DNA of 13,515 nucleotides from Deltaproteobacteria bacterium (GTDB lineage: Bacteria; Desulfobacterota; DSM-4660; Desulfatiglandales; B25-G16), in assembly GCA_020355145.1 (NCBI GenBank), contig CP070660.1, positions 1,374,040 to 1,387,554 of the forward strand, written 5' to 3'. The notes under the pieces were generated by a model, which saw nothing but the letters and a program-made list of their open reading frames with translations, did not search any database and was not told where the DNA came from. Each line of letters begins with the position of its first letter. Position 1 is the stretch's first letter. This document shows positions 1-7,153 of the stretch, one piece after another. The position numbers and the translations under genes are program-made.

Positions 1-123
1 AAATGGCGCCCTGGATTTTATAAGGGCATGATTTTTTCAATAATCATAAGTCCCTTAACAATTTTTAATGAATATCTAATCGGAAACCGCCCTGTTACTT
101 TTTTGACATTAATCTTTATATAA
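1..123 (+). CDS. Possible 3' end of an upstream gene (partial, uncertain)
   Basis: Frame 1 is open from the window edge to a TAA at 121-123, giving about 40 codons of a hydrophobic peptide that includes the stretch SIIISPLTIFNEYLIGNRPV. The composition would suit the last membrane segment of a transmembrane protein. The stop lies only 4 nt before the motA start, which is the kind of spacing seen inside an operon. Against it, 40 open codons of A+T-rich DNA can occur by chance and I recognise no family. Low confidence. Confidence 0.22.
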   Translation, partial: KWRPGFYKGMIFSIIISPLTIFNEYLIGNRPVTFLTLIFI

Positions 124-127
124 AACT

Positions 128-901
128 ATGGATTTTGCGTCAATTGCCGGTATCTTATCAGGGATCTCCTTGATCGTCGCCGCTATATTTCTAAGGGGAA
201 ATCTTACAAATTTCCTTAATATACCGGGCCTAATGATAGTGTTAGGGGGAACCATCGCCTCTACCTTACTTACCTTTCCCTTAAGGGATGTTATAAAGGC
301 ATTTCAGGCCGCGTTCTTTGTATTGTATGAACAAAAGATCGACCCAAACGATATGGTTAAGACCATAATCAGGCTCAGCAATATCTCTCGTAGGCAGGGG
401 TTATTCTCCTTAGGTAAGATAAAGACGAATCACCCTATACTCGAAAAGGGTTGCAACCTTATTGCTGATGGTGCCGAGGAAGATATAATCAGAAATGCAC
501 TCAGGATTGAGATTGAATCACTAAAACACCGCCACTTCATTATCCAGGACATATTTATCAAGATGGCCACCTTTTCTCCTGCTTTTGGTATGATCGGGAC
601 CCTAATAGGTCTTGTCCAGATGTTGAATATGTTGAATGACCCTGGGAACATAGGGCCGGCAATGGCAATAGCCCTGTTGACCACCTTTTACGGCGTTATT
701 CTATCAACCCTATTTTTTCTCCCTATAGCCGGCAAGCTTAAGGCAAGAACAATGACAGAGGTTATCAATATGGAGATCATCTTTGAGGGAGCTATATCAA
801 TACTAAAAAACAATAATCCATTAATGGTCTTTGAAAGGCTCTCTGCCTTTATCCCCCCCAAGGATAGGACAATAAGCGAAAGGGAGGTCTATAAGTTATG
901 A
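128..901 (+). CDS. motA: Flagellar motor stator protein MotA
   Basis: MotA/PomA/MotP-type stator subunit. With MotB it forms the inner-membrane ion channel whose cytoplasmic loop pushes on the rotor protein FliG. The 257 aa match the family length. The N-terminus MDFASIAGILSGI fits TM1, followed by TM2 (about 32-50), a large cytoplasmic loop (about 55-145), TM3 (about 146-168, with SPAFGMIGTLIGL and the conserved proline P151) and TM4 (about 178-200, ending FFLPIAGKLK with P199). The DPGNIGPAMAIALLTTFYG signature is typical. In the loop, SRRQGLFSLG keeps the basic residues (R88, R89), but the position usually held by Glu is G96, followed by K97 and K99. No clear Shine-Dalgarno precedes the ATG at 128, although the N-terminal match to the family makes this start likely. 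The stop overlaps the motB start (ATGA, 898-901), which suggests translational coupling. Confidence 0.95.
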   Translation: MDFASIAGILSGISLIVAAIFLRGNLTNFLNIPGLMIVLGGTIASTLLTFPLRDVIKAFQAAFFVLYEQKIDPNDMVKTIIRLSNISRRQGLFSLGKIKTNHPILEKGCNLIADGAEEDIIRNALRIEIESLKHRHFIIQDIFIKMATFSPAFGMIGTLIGLVQMLNMLNDPGNIGPAMAIALLTTFYGVILSTLFFLPIAGKLKARTMTEVINMEIIFEGAISILKNNNPLMVFERLSAFIPPKDRTISEREVYKL

Positions 902-1620
902 ATGAACCTAAGGTCTCTGATTTTGAGGAGATAGTACAGACTGATTCCAGAGGTGCCTGGCTTATCACCTATGCTGATTTGGTTACCCTGCTCCTGGTAT
1001 TTTTTATCCTTTTATTTACCCTATCAAAGATGGAGATAGGAAACATGACAGAGGCCCTCAAATCCTTTGATATTACTATTGAAACTGACACCCCAAAGAC
1101 GAGCCTTTTTGATATAGTTGATACGGGTTCTATTGGAAAAGGGAAGAAGCTCGATCACTTAACTGGCATGCGTGAGGTGGATGTGTTAAAAGACATTAAC
1201 TCCTTTATAAGCAGAAAGGGACTCCAGGAGAATGTGGAGGCTGAATTTAGAGAAGGAAGGATAGTCCTCAGGGTTGAAGGAAAGGTCCTTTTCAACACTG
1301 GCTCCGCTGATCTCCTGACAGAGGCAACTTATATCCTCTCGGACATTATCCAGATAATACAAGATAACCCCCAATATGATGTTGATATTCTGGGCCACAC
1401 GGATAATCGCCCCATTAACACACCGAAGTTTGCATCCAACTGGGAGCTATCAGCTATAAGGGCTACCACTGTGCTTCGATATCTAATAGAAAACGGGGTT
1501 TTTGAAGATAGATTAACAGCAACTGGATTTGCAGATTTGAAGCCTGTAGCCAGCAATCTTACCTCTGAAGGCATGAGGAAAAACAGGAGGGTAGAATTTG
1601 TTCTCAAGGAAAGACAATGA
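898..1620 (+). CDS. motB: Flagellar motor stator protein MotB (OmpA-like C-terminus)
   Basis: MotB/PomB-type stator subunit of 240 aa. A short cytoplasmic tail leads into one transmembrane helix (about 22-43) that starts WLITYADLVTLLLVFFILLF. D27 in the YAD motif is the expected ion-carrying aspartate. A periplasmic linker follows, then an OmpA-like peptidoglycan-binding domain (about 110-238). This domain contains VLFNTGSADL (130-139), GHTDNRP (166-172), NWELSAIRA (181-189) and the closing MRKNRRVEF (226-234). It anchors the stator to the cell wall. The sequence alone does not settle whether protons or sodium are used. The gene overlaps motA by 4 nt, and the PilZ gene starts inside its last codons, so the three genes are probably co-transcribed. 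Confidence 0.95.
   Translation: MNEPKVSDFEEIVQTDSRGAWLITYADLVTLLLVFFILLFTLSKMEIGNMTEALKSFDITIETDTPKTSLFDIVDTGSIGKGKKLDHLTGMREVDVLKDINSFISRKGLQENVEAEFREGRIVLRVEGKVLFNTGSADLLTEATYILSDIIQIIQDNPQYDVDILGHTDNRPINTPKFASNWELSAIRATTVLRYLIENGVFEDRLTATGFADLKPVASNLTSEGMRKNRRVEFVLKERQ
1585..1600 (+). promoter_or_regulatory. Shine-Dalgarno that fixes the TTG start of the PilZ gene
   Basis: AGGAGG at 1585-1590, then 7 nt, then TTG at 1598-1600. The motif lies inside the coding sequence of motB. It is the strongest ribosome-binding site in this operon and decides between TTG and later candidate starts. Confidence 0.7.
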
Positions 1621-1984
1621 CCCATTGATACTGTCTATTGATAAAGAGAGAAGGTCTTCCTTCAGGGTTGAACCATCACCTGAAAAGCCCATCTATGTAT
1701 CCATCGGGCGTGATAAATATCGCGTTAACAATATAGGTGCTGGGGGAATAGGAATTTACCGCAGGGATGAGGATAAGGAATTAGAGTCAGGGAAGAGATA
1801 TCCATTTAAGATGACACTACCATTAATCAATGAGGTAGTCTCTGGGATTATCAGGATAGCTGATATCAATGATAGATCATATCACTGCCGATTTATTAGT
1901 CTTAAAAAGGAGGAGAAGGAGAAGATACACCTTTTTGTCTTGGAGAGGCAAAAGGAGGAGCTGAGAGAGAAAAGGAAGGAGTAA
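1598..1984 (+). CDS. PilZ-domain protein, probable c-di-GMP receptor
   Basis: Small (128 aa) protein with a single PilZ domain. The c-di-GMP-binding signature is visible as RRSSFR (RxxxR type, residues 18-23) and NNIGAGGIG (residues 44-52, a variant of [D/N]xSxxG). Beta-strand-like sequence follows, then a charged helical C-terminus rich in E, K and R. The start is TTG at 1598, inside motB in another frame. It is preceded at 7 nt by a perfect AGGAGG (1585-1590), which supports this start over later codons. Its place after motA and motB suggests that it couples c-di-GMP to stator or motor behaviour. That role is inferred from context. Its TAA directly abuts the ruvB stop on the other strand. 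Confidence 0.85.
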   Translation: MFSRKDNDPLILSIDKERRSSFRVEPSPEKPIYVSIGRDKYRVNNIGAGGIGIYRRDEDKELESGKRYPFKMTLPLINEVVSGIIRIADINDRSYHCRFISLKKEEKEKIHLFVLERQKEELREKRKE

Positions 1985-3019
1985 TCAGAACAATTTTCTT
2001 TGGGTGGTATTTTCCTTTGCCTTAGGGGTAAACCCGAAGTGTCTGTAGGCGAGTTTGGTAGCCACCCTTCCCTTAGGGGTCCGATTTAGGTAACCACTTT
2101 GTATCAAAAATGGCTCATAGACCTCTTCCAGTGTATCCTTTTCTTCAGATAGGGCAGCCGACAGGGTATCAACCCCTATTGGGCCACCGTCGAATTTCTC
2201 TATTATTGTTAGCATGATTTGTCGATCCATCTTGTCCAGACCTTTATCATCCACCTCCAATGTATCCAACGCCTTTGCTGCAACTGAATGTGTAATTACG
2301 CCTTCTGCCTCAATCTGTGCGTAATCCCTAACCCTTTTTAGTAATCTGTTTCCTATTCTTGGTGTTCCCCTTGACCTTTTTGCGATCTCGAGTCCACCTT
2401 CTTCATCAATCTGGATACCAAGGAGGGCTGCAGACCTGTATACAATCTGCTGCAATTCCTTAGGCTTATAAAATTCCAGCCTTAAAATAACACCAAACCT
2501 ATCTCTTAAAGGGGGTGTGAGCAGGCCCGTTCTCGTGGTAGCACCAATCAAGGTAAAAGGCGGAATGCTGAGCCTGACTGTCTTGGCTGATGGTCCTTGA
2601 CCAATAATGATATCCAGGTTAAAATCCTCAAGGGCAGGGTAAAGTATTTCTTCCACTACATGGCTCAGTCGGTGGATTTCATCAACAAATAGGACATCCC
2701 TTGGCTCCAGAGATGTTAATATGGCTGCTAGATCACCTGGCCTTTCTAACACCGGTCCCGAGGTAGTTTTTATATTTACCCCGAGTTCATTGGCTATTAT
2801 ATGGCCCAAGGTAGTCTTTCCAAGACCAGGACTACCATGAAAGAGGACATGGTCTAAGGCCTCAGAACGTTCTTTAGCTGCATCTATAAAGATCCTGAGA
2901 TTTCTCTTAATATCCTCTTGCCCAATAAACATATCCAATTTTAATGGTCTGAGACTGATCTCGATTGGATCTTCATCTACCTTGGGTTTCGGGTCTGTGA
3001 TTCTTTCTCCCATGATCAT
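1985..3019 (-). CDS. ruvB: Holliday junction branch migration ATPase RuvB
   Basis: AAA+ motor that forms hexameric rings with RuvA and drives branch migration of Holliday junctions in the cytoplasm. The 344 aa are the usual length. Visible motifs are Walker A GSPGLGKT (62-69), Walker B VLFVDEIH (109-116), sensor 1 GATTRTG (159-165), LRDRFG with the arginine finger (171-176) and sensor 2 GTPRIGNRLLKRVRDYAQ. The C-terminal winged-helix domain carries GPIGVDTLSAALSEEKDTLE and the conserved EPFLIQSGYLNRTPKGR. The start could be the first ATG (3019) or the ATG two codons later. Neither has a strong Shine-Dalgarno. It lies 33 nt after ruvA as the last gene of yebC-ruvC-ruvA-ruvB. Confidence 0.97.
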   Translation of the reverse strand: MIMGERITDPKPKVDEDPIEISLRPLKLDMFIGQEDIKRNLRIFIDAAKERSEALDHVLFHGSPGLGKTTLGHIIANELGVNIKTTSGPVLERPGDLAAILTSLEPRDVLFVDEIHRLSHVVEEILYPALEDFNLDIIIGQGPSAKTVRLSIPPFTLIGATTRTGLLTPPLRDRFGVILRLEFYKPKELQQIVYRSAALLGIQIDEEGGLEIAKRSRGTPRIGNRLLKRVRDYAQIEAEGVITHSVAAKALDTLEVDDKGLDKMDRQIMLTIIEKFDGGPIGVDTLSAALSEEKDTLEEVYEPFLIQSGYLNRTPKGRVATKLAYRHFGFTPKAKENTTQRKLF

Positions 3020-3052
3020 TTTATTTAATTATCGGTTCTTTTCATCCTTGCC

Positions 3053-3670
3053 TTACGGGGAATTTCCCCTTGCCAGACTCCGCAATGCCTCTTTCAGTAA
3101 TGTCTCAAGGTCTATCTCGTTATCCTTAAATAAGACATTCTCTATAGCCCTCTTTGCAGACCTACTTTGGTAGCCGAGATTAATTAGGGCTGATAGTGCA
3201 TCGTCAAAGATCCCTTTATCCTTTATTTGTGGCCTCTCCCTTGGAGGTACCTCTATCCCTTCTGACAGATAAGATGCCTTTTCTTTTAGCTCCAGGGTTA
3301 TTCTCTGAGACGTCTTTTTACCAACACCTGGGACAGCAGAGATCCTCTCAGAGTCAGCTCTCCCAATGGCACTGAGGAGGTCATCAAGTCCGATACCGGA
3401 AAGGATGTTTAAGGCCAGTTTAGGCCCTATACCAGACACAGAGATCAAGAGCGAAAAGATCTCTCTTTCTCTCTCTGTTTGAAAACCAAATAGTTGAATC
3501 ACATCTTCCCGGACATGTGTGTAAACATGCAGACTTACCTTTTCCAACTCATCCGGGAGTTGATAGAATGTGGAAAGGGGAATAAAAATCTGATAGCCAA
3601 CACCGGCTGTATCTACTATTACCGACTGAGGGCTTTTACTAAATAGTATCCCGGTTAGATGTGCTATCAT
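3053..3670 (-). CDS. ruvA: Holliday junction DNA-binding protein RuvA
   Basis: RuvA tetramers hold the four-way junction and load RuvB rings. The 205 aa are the normal length. The N-terminal OB-fold runs from MIAHLTGIL to about residue 65 and includes the family pattern VREDVIQLFGF (53-63). Two helix-hairpin-helix motifs follow: ISVSGIGPKLALNIL (76-90) and ISAVPGVGKKTSQRI (110-124). An acidic and proline linker (about 132-152) leads to the C-terminal RuvB-contacting helix bundle (DALSALINLGY onward). The ATG at 3670 has no evident Shine-Dalgarno. An imperfect inverted repeat occupies the gap between ruvC and ruvA. Confidence 0.96.
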   Translation of the reverse strand: MIAHLTGILFSKSPQSVIVDTAGVGYQIFIPLSTFYQLPDELEKVSLHVYTHVREDVIQLFGFQTEREREIFSLLISVSGIGPKLALNILSGIGLDDLLSAIGRADSERISAVPGVGKKTSQRITLELKEKASYLSEGIEVPPRERPQIKDKGIFDDALSALINLGYQSRSAKRAIENVLFKDNEIDLETLLKEALRSLARGNSP

Positions 3671-3684
3671 GTCTTAAGAAGTTA

Positions 3685-3746
3685 TGGGATTTGCGATATG
3701 TGATATGCGATCGTTTGTCATCCCATATCTCGCATCGCAAATCGCC
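3685..3746. repeat. Imperfect inverted repeat between ruvC and ruvA
   Basis: The left arm (about 3686-3710, containing GATTTGCGAT and GATATG) is the reverse complement of the right arm (about 3721-3745, containing CATATC and ATCGCAAATC) apart from a few mismatches. About ten bases separate the arms. The transcript of the minus-strand operon would form a stem of about 25 bp here. The element ends at the ruvC stop codon (3746-3748). No run of T follows in the direction of transcription, so it is a weak candidate for an intrinsic terminator. Its GCGAT-rich make-up looks like a dispersed intergenic repeat. Confidence 0.6.
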
Positions 3747-4222
3747 TAATCAAATCTAACCCAATTATGGTGGCATATTGCTATGGCTAATGCGTCCGCT
3801 GTATCTAAGGATAATTGGGTATCAAGTTTAAGGATTAGCTTAACCATGGCCCTCACCTGCTCTTTTGACGCCCTCCCGTAGCCGACCACTGATTGTTTAA
3901 CTTGCAAAGGACTATACTCAAAGACCTTTAGACCACACTGAATGGCGGCTACTAAGGCAGCTCCCCTTGCATGGCCTATCTTTAAGGCGCTTTTGACATT
4001 TTTGGCGAAAAAGACCTCCTCAATAGACATTTCTTCTGGGTGATAGGTATTAATGGTTTCAATAAGGGAGCAAAAAATCGTATGGATCCTCTCACTGAAT
4101 GGCCGGGAGTGAGGAGAGGAGATCTTACCTCCTCCCACATAAATCAACCTATTGTCTTGCTTTTTTACCAGGCCATAGCCCGTAGCTAAAGAGCCGGGGT
4201 CAACTCCAAGGACCAGCATCAA
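3746..4222 (-). CDS. ruvC: Crossover junction endodeoxyribonuclease RuvC
   Basis: Dimeric Mg2+-dependent resolvase that nicks Holliday junctions processed by RuvAB. The 158 aa are slightly short compared with E. coli but normal for the family. Catalytic acidic residues are all present: D8 in LGVDPGS, E68 in SIEEVFFAKN, and D140 and D143 in LDTADALAIAI. HARGAAL and YSPLQVKQSVVGYGRASKEQV are conserved resolvase segments. The start is ambiguous. TTG at 4222 sits 8 nt after GGAG (4231-4234) and gives the family N-terminus length. ATG at 4219 overlaps the yebC stop (TGATG) but is 11 nt from that GGAG. Translational coupling with yebC is likely either way. Confidence 0.95.
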   Translation of the reverse strand: MMLVLGVDPGSLATGYGLVKKQDNRLIYVGGGKISSPHSRPFSERIHTIFCSLIETINTYHPEEMSIEEVFFAKNVKSALKIGHARGAALVAAIQCGLKVFEYSPLQVKQSVVGYGRASKEQVRAMVKLILKLDTQLSLDTADALAIAICHHNWVRFD

Positions 4223-4965
4223 CTGATAGTCTCCATCACCTCGTCAGGGATATCAAAATTGGCATAGACATGGTTAACATCATCGTTATCTTCAAGGAGT
4301 TCCATTAGGGTTAACATCTGTTGAGCATTTTTACCATCGAGATTAAGGTTTGTCTTGGGGATCATAGTTATCTCCGCCAGGACATAGTTTAGTCCAGCAT
4401 TCTCAATGGCAGTCTTTACCTGCTCAAAATAGGAAGGTTCGGTTATTACCTCAAGGTCTTTTTCGCCTTCCTTAATGTCCTCAGCCCCGGCCTCCAGGGC
4501 CAATTCAAGCAACTTTTCCTCATCTATCTGATCCTTTCGAAAGACGATAAGACCCTTCTGAGAAAACATCCATGACACACAACCTGCCTCTCCTAAGCTA
4601 CCTCCATATCTTTCAAATAGGTGCCTCACATCCGCTACAGCCCTATTTTTGTTATCAGTAAAGACCTCGACCAAAACAGCTATGCCCCCTGGGCCATACC
4701 CTTCATAGATGACCTCTTCAAAGTTAGAGCCCTCTAACTCACCGGTTCCTTTCTTTATACCCCTTTCGATGTTCTCCTTGGGCATATTTTCTGCCTTGGC
4801 TGCGGCTATAGCCGCCCTCAACCTTGCGTTGGAATCTGGATCTTTCCCGCCCATCCTTGTAGCAACGGTAATCTCCTTGATAAGCTTGGTAAAGACCTTT
4901 CCCCTCTTGGCATCAACCACTCCTTTTTTGTGTCTTATGGAGTGCCATTTAGAGTGTCCAGACAT
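4219..4965 (-). CDS. yebC: YebC/PmpR family protein (TACO1-like translation or transcription factor)
   Basis: Full-length YebC-family protein (248 aa). The N-terminus MSGHSKWHSIRHKKGVVDAK followed by GKVFTKLIKEI is the family hallmark. Also typical are NARLRAAIAAAKAENMPKEN, EVIYEGYGPGGIAVLVE, NRAVADVRHLFERYGGSLGE and the late segment LNLDGKNAQQMLTLMELLED. Members act as DNA-binding regulators or as ribosome-associated factors that relieve pausing at proline runs. The sequence does not say which applies here. GGGGAG (about 4972-4977) lies 6 nt before the ATG. The gene heads the ruv operon, an arrangement common in bacteria. Confidence 0.96.
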   Translation of the reverse strand: MSGHSKWHSIRHKKGVVDAKRGKVFTKLIKEITVATRMGGKDPDSNARLRAAIAAAKAENMPKENIERGIKKGTGELEGSNFEEVIYEGYGPGGIAVLVEVFTDNKNRAVADVRHLFERYGGSLGEAGCVSWMFSQKGLIVFRKDQIDEEKLLELALEAGAEDIKEGEKDLEVITEPSYFEQVKTAIENAGLNYVLAEITMIPKTNLNLDGKNAQQMLTLMELLEDNDDVNHVYANFDIPDEVMETIS

Positions 4966-5046
4966 CTATTACTCCCCTGAAGATTTTTGTTTTATGAATG
5001 ATCTTACCTATCTCATCCGCCTGTAGCCAAACCTTTTTGGGTGTTT

Positions 5047-5076
5047 AACATAATTATCACTTTTTTGCCATATCAA
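5047..5076 (-). promoter_or_regulatory. Candidate promoter for the yebC-ruvCAB operon
   Basis: On the minus strand there is TTGATA (5071-5076), an 18-nt spacer, and TATGTT (5047-5052). This would start transcription near 5040, about 75 nt before yebC. The -10 matches the sigma70 consensus at four of six positions, so this is only a candidate. It is the best pair I found in the divergent region. Confidence 0.3.
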
Positions 5077-5116
5077 TTTAGGCATATGCTTCAAAGATTG
5101 GATCTTTGCAGAATTC

Positions 5117-5148
5117 TTGACTCCTATGAGCGTTTTTTATTTGATAAT
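5117..5148 (+). promoter_or_regulatory. Candidate promoter for kdsD
   Basis: TTGACT (5117-5122) is followed by 17 nt and TTTGAT (5140-5145). An alternative -10, GATAAT (5143-5148), is closer to consensus but lies 20 nt from the -35. Transcription would begin about 70 nt upstream of kdsD. It is the best pair on this strand of the divergent region, but the spacing and match are imperfect. Confidence 0.33.
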
Positions 5149-5223
5149 TTCGCATTACAAGAGTAGATTAAATCCTTGCTTGGCCCCCCTTAAGAAATTT
5201 TCCATGTTCAGGATAGAGGAAGG

Positions 5224-6213
5224 ATGAGAAAGGACTCGAGATTAATTAAACAGGCCAGAGAGGTCTTACAGATTGAGGCCCAGGGGATCCTTGATTTGGT
5301 TGAGAGGATAGGGCCGGAGTTTGAGGAGGTCGTGGAGATGATCCTTAATAGCAAGGGAAGGGTAATTCTGACCGGTATTGGTAAATCTGGTATAGTTGGC
5401 AGAAAGATCACAGCAACCCTTAACAGTACAGGCACACCCTCACTCTTTCTACACCCGGCGGAGGCGGTTCATGGTGATCTGGGTGTGGTTACGGCTGATG
5501 ATATAGTTATAGCTATTTCTAACAGCGGCTATACAAAGGAGTTAGCAAGTATTTTACCTAGCCTGAAAGGTCTTGGCGCAAAGGTTATCGCCTTTAGCGG
5601 GGATCCGGAATCGCCACTGGCCAGGGAAAGTCATCTGTTTATAAATGTAGGGGTAGAAAGAGAGGCATGTCCTATGGGTCTTGCACCTACAACGAGCACA
5701 ACTGCTGCCCTGGCCATGGGTGATGCATTGGCTGTTGTCCTTATAAACAGGAGGCAGTTCAACAGAAGGGACTTTAAGAGGTTCCACCCAGGTGGTAGCT
5801 TGGGGGACAGGCTTTCAATCAGGATCAAGGAGGTTATGTTGAAGGATGATAAGATACCTTTAGTCCTTAAAGATCAGGCAATAGAGGAGGCCATCTTTGA
5901 GATCGATCGTAAGAGATTAGGTGCATCCCTGGTCGTGGATGATGGCCTTGTTTTACAGGGCATTGTCACAGATGGTGATATCAGACGTTCCCTTATAAAA
6001 AGGAGAGACATCATGGGATTGAAGGTGGAGGAGGTGATGTCAACATCTCCAAAGATGATCGATGAGGGGAAAAGGGTAGCCGAGGCAGTGGCCTTAATGG
6101 AACATAATGCCGTCACTGTTTTACCTGTTGTTGATAGGGTAAAAAGGGTTAGAGGTATCATCCATTTGCATGGGCTCTTAGGCGGGAAGGAATTTAGATT
6201 AAATGATGGCTGA
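5224..6213 (+). CDS. kdsD: D-arabinose 5-phosphate isomerase (KdsD/KpsF family)
   Basis: Interconverts D-ribulose 5-phosphate and D-arabinose 5-phosphate, the first committed input to KDO synthesis for lipopolysaccharide. The 329 aa match KdsD. The N-terminal SIS sugar-isomerase domain (about 30-185) carries GIGKSGIVGRK (51-61, with K53), HPAEAVHGDLG (77-87), ISNSGYTKEL (98-107), and CPMGLAPTTSTTAALAMGDA (149-168). FHPGGSLGDRL contains H188, equivalent to a catalytic histidine of E. coli KdsD. Two CBS domains follow (about 203-262 and 268-325) with IVTDGDIRRSL (247-257). ATG at 5224 is preceded by the purine-rich GAGGAAGG, and the N-terminus REVLQIEAQGI fits the family. The next gene overlaps its end by 11 nt. 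Some close paralogues serve capsule synthesis, so KpsF is the main alternative. Confidence 0.94.
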   Translation: MRKDSRLIKQAREVLQIEAQGILDLVERIGPEFEEVVEMILNSKGRVILTGIGKSGIVGRKITATLNSTGTPSLFLHPAEAVHGDLGVVTADDIVIAISNSGYTKELASILPSLKGLGAKVIAFSGDPESPLARESHLFINVGVEREACPMGLAPTTSTTAALAMGDALAVVLINRRQFNRRDFKRFHPGGSLGDRLSIRIKEVMLKDDKIPLVLKDQAIEEAIFEIDRKRLGASLVVDDGLVLQGIVTDGDIRRSLIKRRDIMGLKVEEVMSTSPKMIDEGKRVAEAVALMEHNAVTVLPVVDRVKRVRGIIHLHGLLGGKEFRLNDG

Positions 6214-7153
6214 AGGCTTACCTAAGGGATTGATAGTTGATCTAATTACCCCCCTTAATGATAAGGGTGGTATTGATAGTCAAGGTCTGGATACACTTTT
6301 AAAGAAGATCCTACCTTATGCCGACGCAATACTGCTGGCGGGTCCCCAGATGGGGGAGGGCAGGGGTCTTGGCCTAAAATTGAAGATAGACCTGCTTGAA
6401 AAGGCCGCTACCTTCATTCAGGGTAAGGTACCGATCTTTTTCTGGATAAGTGAGGATTCCGTAAAAGGCACTAGAGATGTAATTGCCCACCTTGAAGCTC
6501 TACTTGAATCATCTAGTTATAATGGGGCGGTTTTTTGGCTTGACTCCCCGCTTTTTTATCATAGCAACAGGGGTCTGTATAACCATTATCAGGATCTTAC
6601 ACTGAATACAGGGTATCCTTTTGTACTTTACAATGATCCAGGGCTGATTAGACTTTTGGATAGGCCCTTAAAGAGGGGGAACATAAGGACAAATATTCTC
6701 AAGGATTTAGGCAAGATAGATAAGATTAAGGCATTAATCTTTCGGGGCTCCCTTACCCGGGCGAATAATTACCAGAGGGCCCTGAACACCAGGGCGGATT
6801 TAAGGGTCTATGATGGCGATGAAGTAGGTTTTCTGGAGCACCCCAGTCTGAGTGGTGTACTTTCCATAGGGGCGAATATAGCACCAGGGATCTGGAGTAA
6901 GGTAACCAGGGCCTCGCTGGGGATGCTAAAAGAGGATAGGGAGAGGCCTGATTACTTGAATCAGATATGGGAGATGGGTAAATTGCTCAGAGATCTTATA
7001 CAGATTTACAGCCGAAATCCCGTGTGGATAATTAAAAAGGCCCTTTTTGATCTCAAGATTATCGGATCCCCTGCCTGCACAAACGTAACCGAGGGTTTTC
7101 AAGAAAAAGACAGCGTCCTTGCCGACTTCATCTCAAGGCATAATATAGTATAA
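6203..7153 (+). CDS. DHDPS/N-acetylneuraminate-lyase fold protein with altered active site
   Basis: A 316-aa protein of the DapA/NAL TIM-barrel superfamily. The fold is recognisable from GLIVDLITPLNDKGGID (9-25), LYNDP (142-146, with the equivalent of the DapA active-site tyrosine, Y143) and YDGDEVGF...SGVLSIGANIAP (203-228). The key catalytic parts look changed. The TTGE loop of DapA reads QMGE here (49-52). The region that normally carries the Schiff-base lysine (IKE type) reads ALIFRGS (177-183), leaving no lysine in that slot; K176 is three residues too early. It may be a non-catalytic homologue or use a different chemistry. It starts inside kdsD (ATG 6203, a second ATG at 6206), so it is probably co-expressed with it. 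A link to sugar or envelope metabolism is inferred only from that. No gene symbol is justified. Confidence 0.8.
   Translation: MMAEGLPKGLIVDLITPLNDKGGIDSQGLDTLLKKILPYADAILLAGPQMGEGRGLGLKLKIDLLEKAATFIQGKVPIFFWISEDSVKGTRDVIAHLEALLESSSYNGAVFWLDSPLFYHSNRGLYNHYQDLTLNTGYPFVLYNDPGLIRLLDRPLKRGNIRTNILKDLGKIDKIKALIFRGSLTRANNYQRALNTRADLRVYDGDEVGFLEHPSLSGVLSIGANIAPGIWSKVTRASLGMLKEDRERPDYLNQIWEMGKLLRDLIQIYSRNPVWIIKKALFDLKIIGSPACTNVTEGFQEKDSVLADFISRHNIV

Noticed and set aside
103..124. TTGACA (103-108) with TATAAA (119-124) as a promoter for motA
   Set aside because: The spacing is about 10 nt, far short of the usual 16-18, and the start site would fall inside the motA coding sequence.
1985..4965. A novel repair system in the ruv operon
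   Set aside because: yebC-ruvC-ruvA-ruvB is a standard arrangement, and all catalytic motifs are normal. Only the intergenic inverted repeat is out of the ordinary.
5027..5040. CCAAA/TTTGG hairpin with a T run in the yebC-kdsD gap as a terminator
   Set aside because: The stem is only about five pairs and lies in the shared upstream region of two divergent genes, where no transcript is expected to end.
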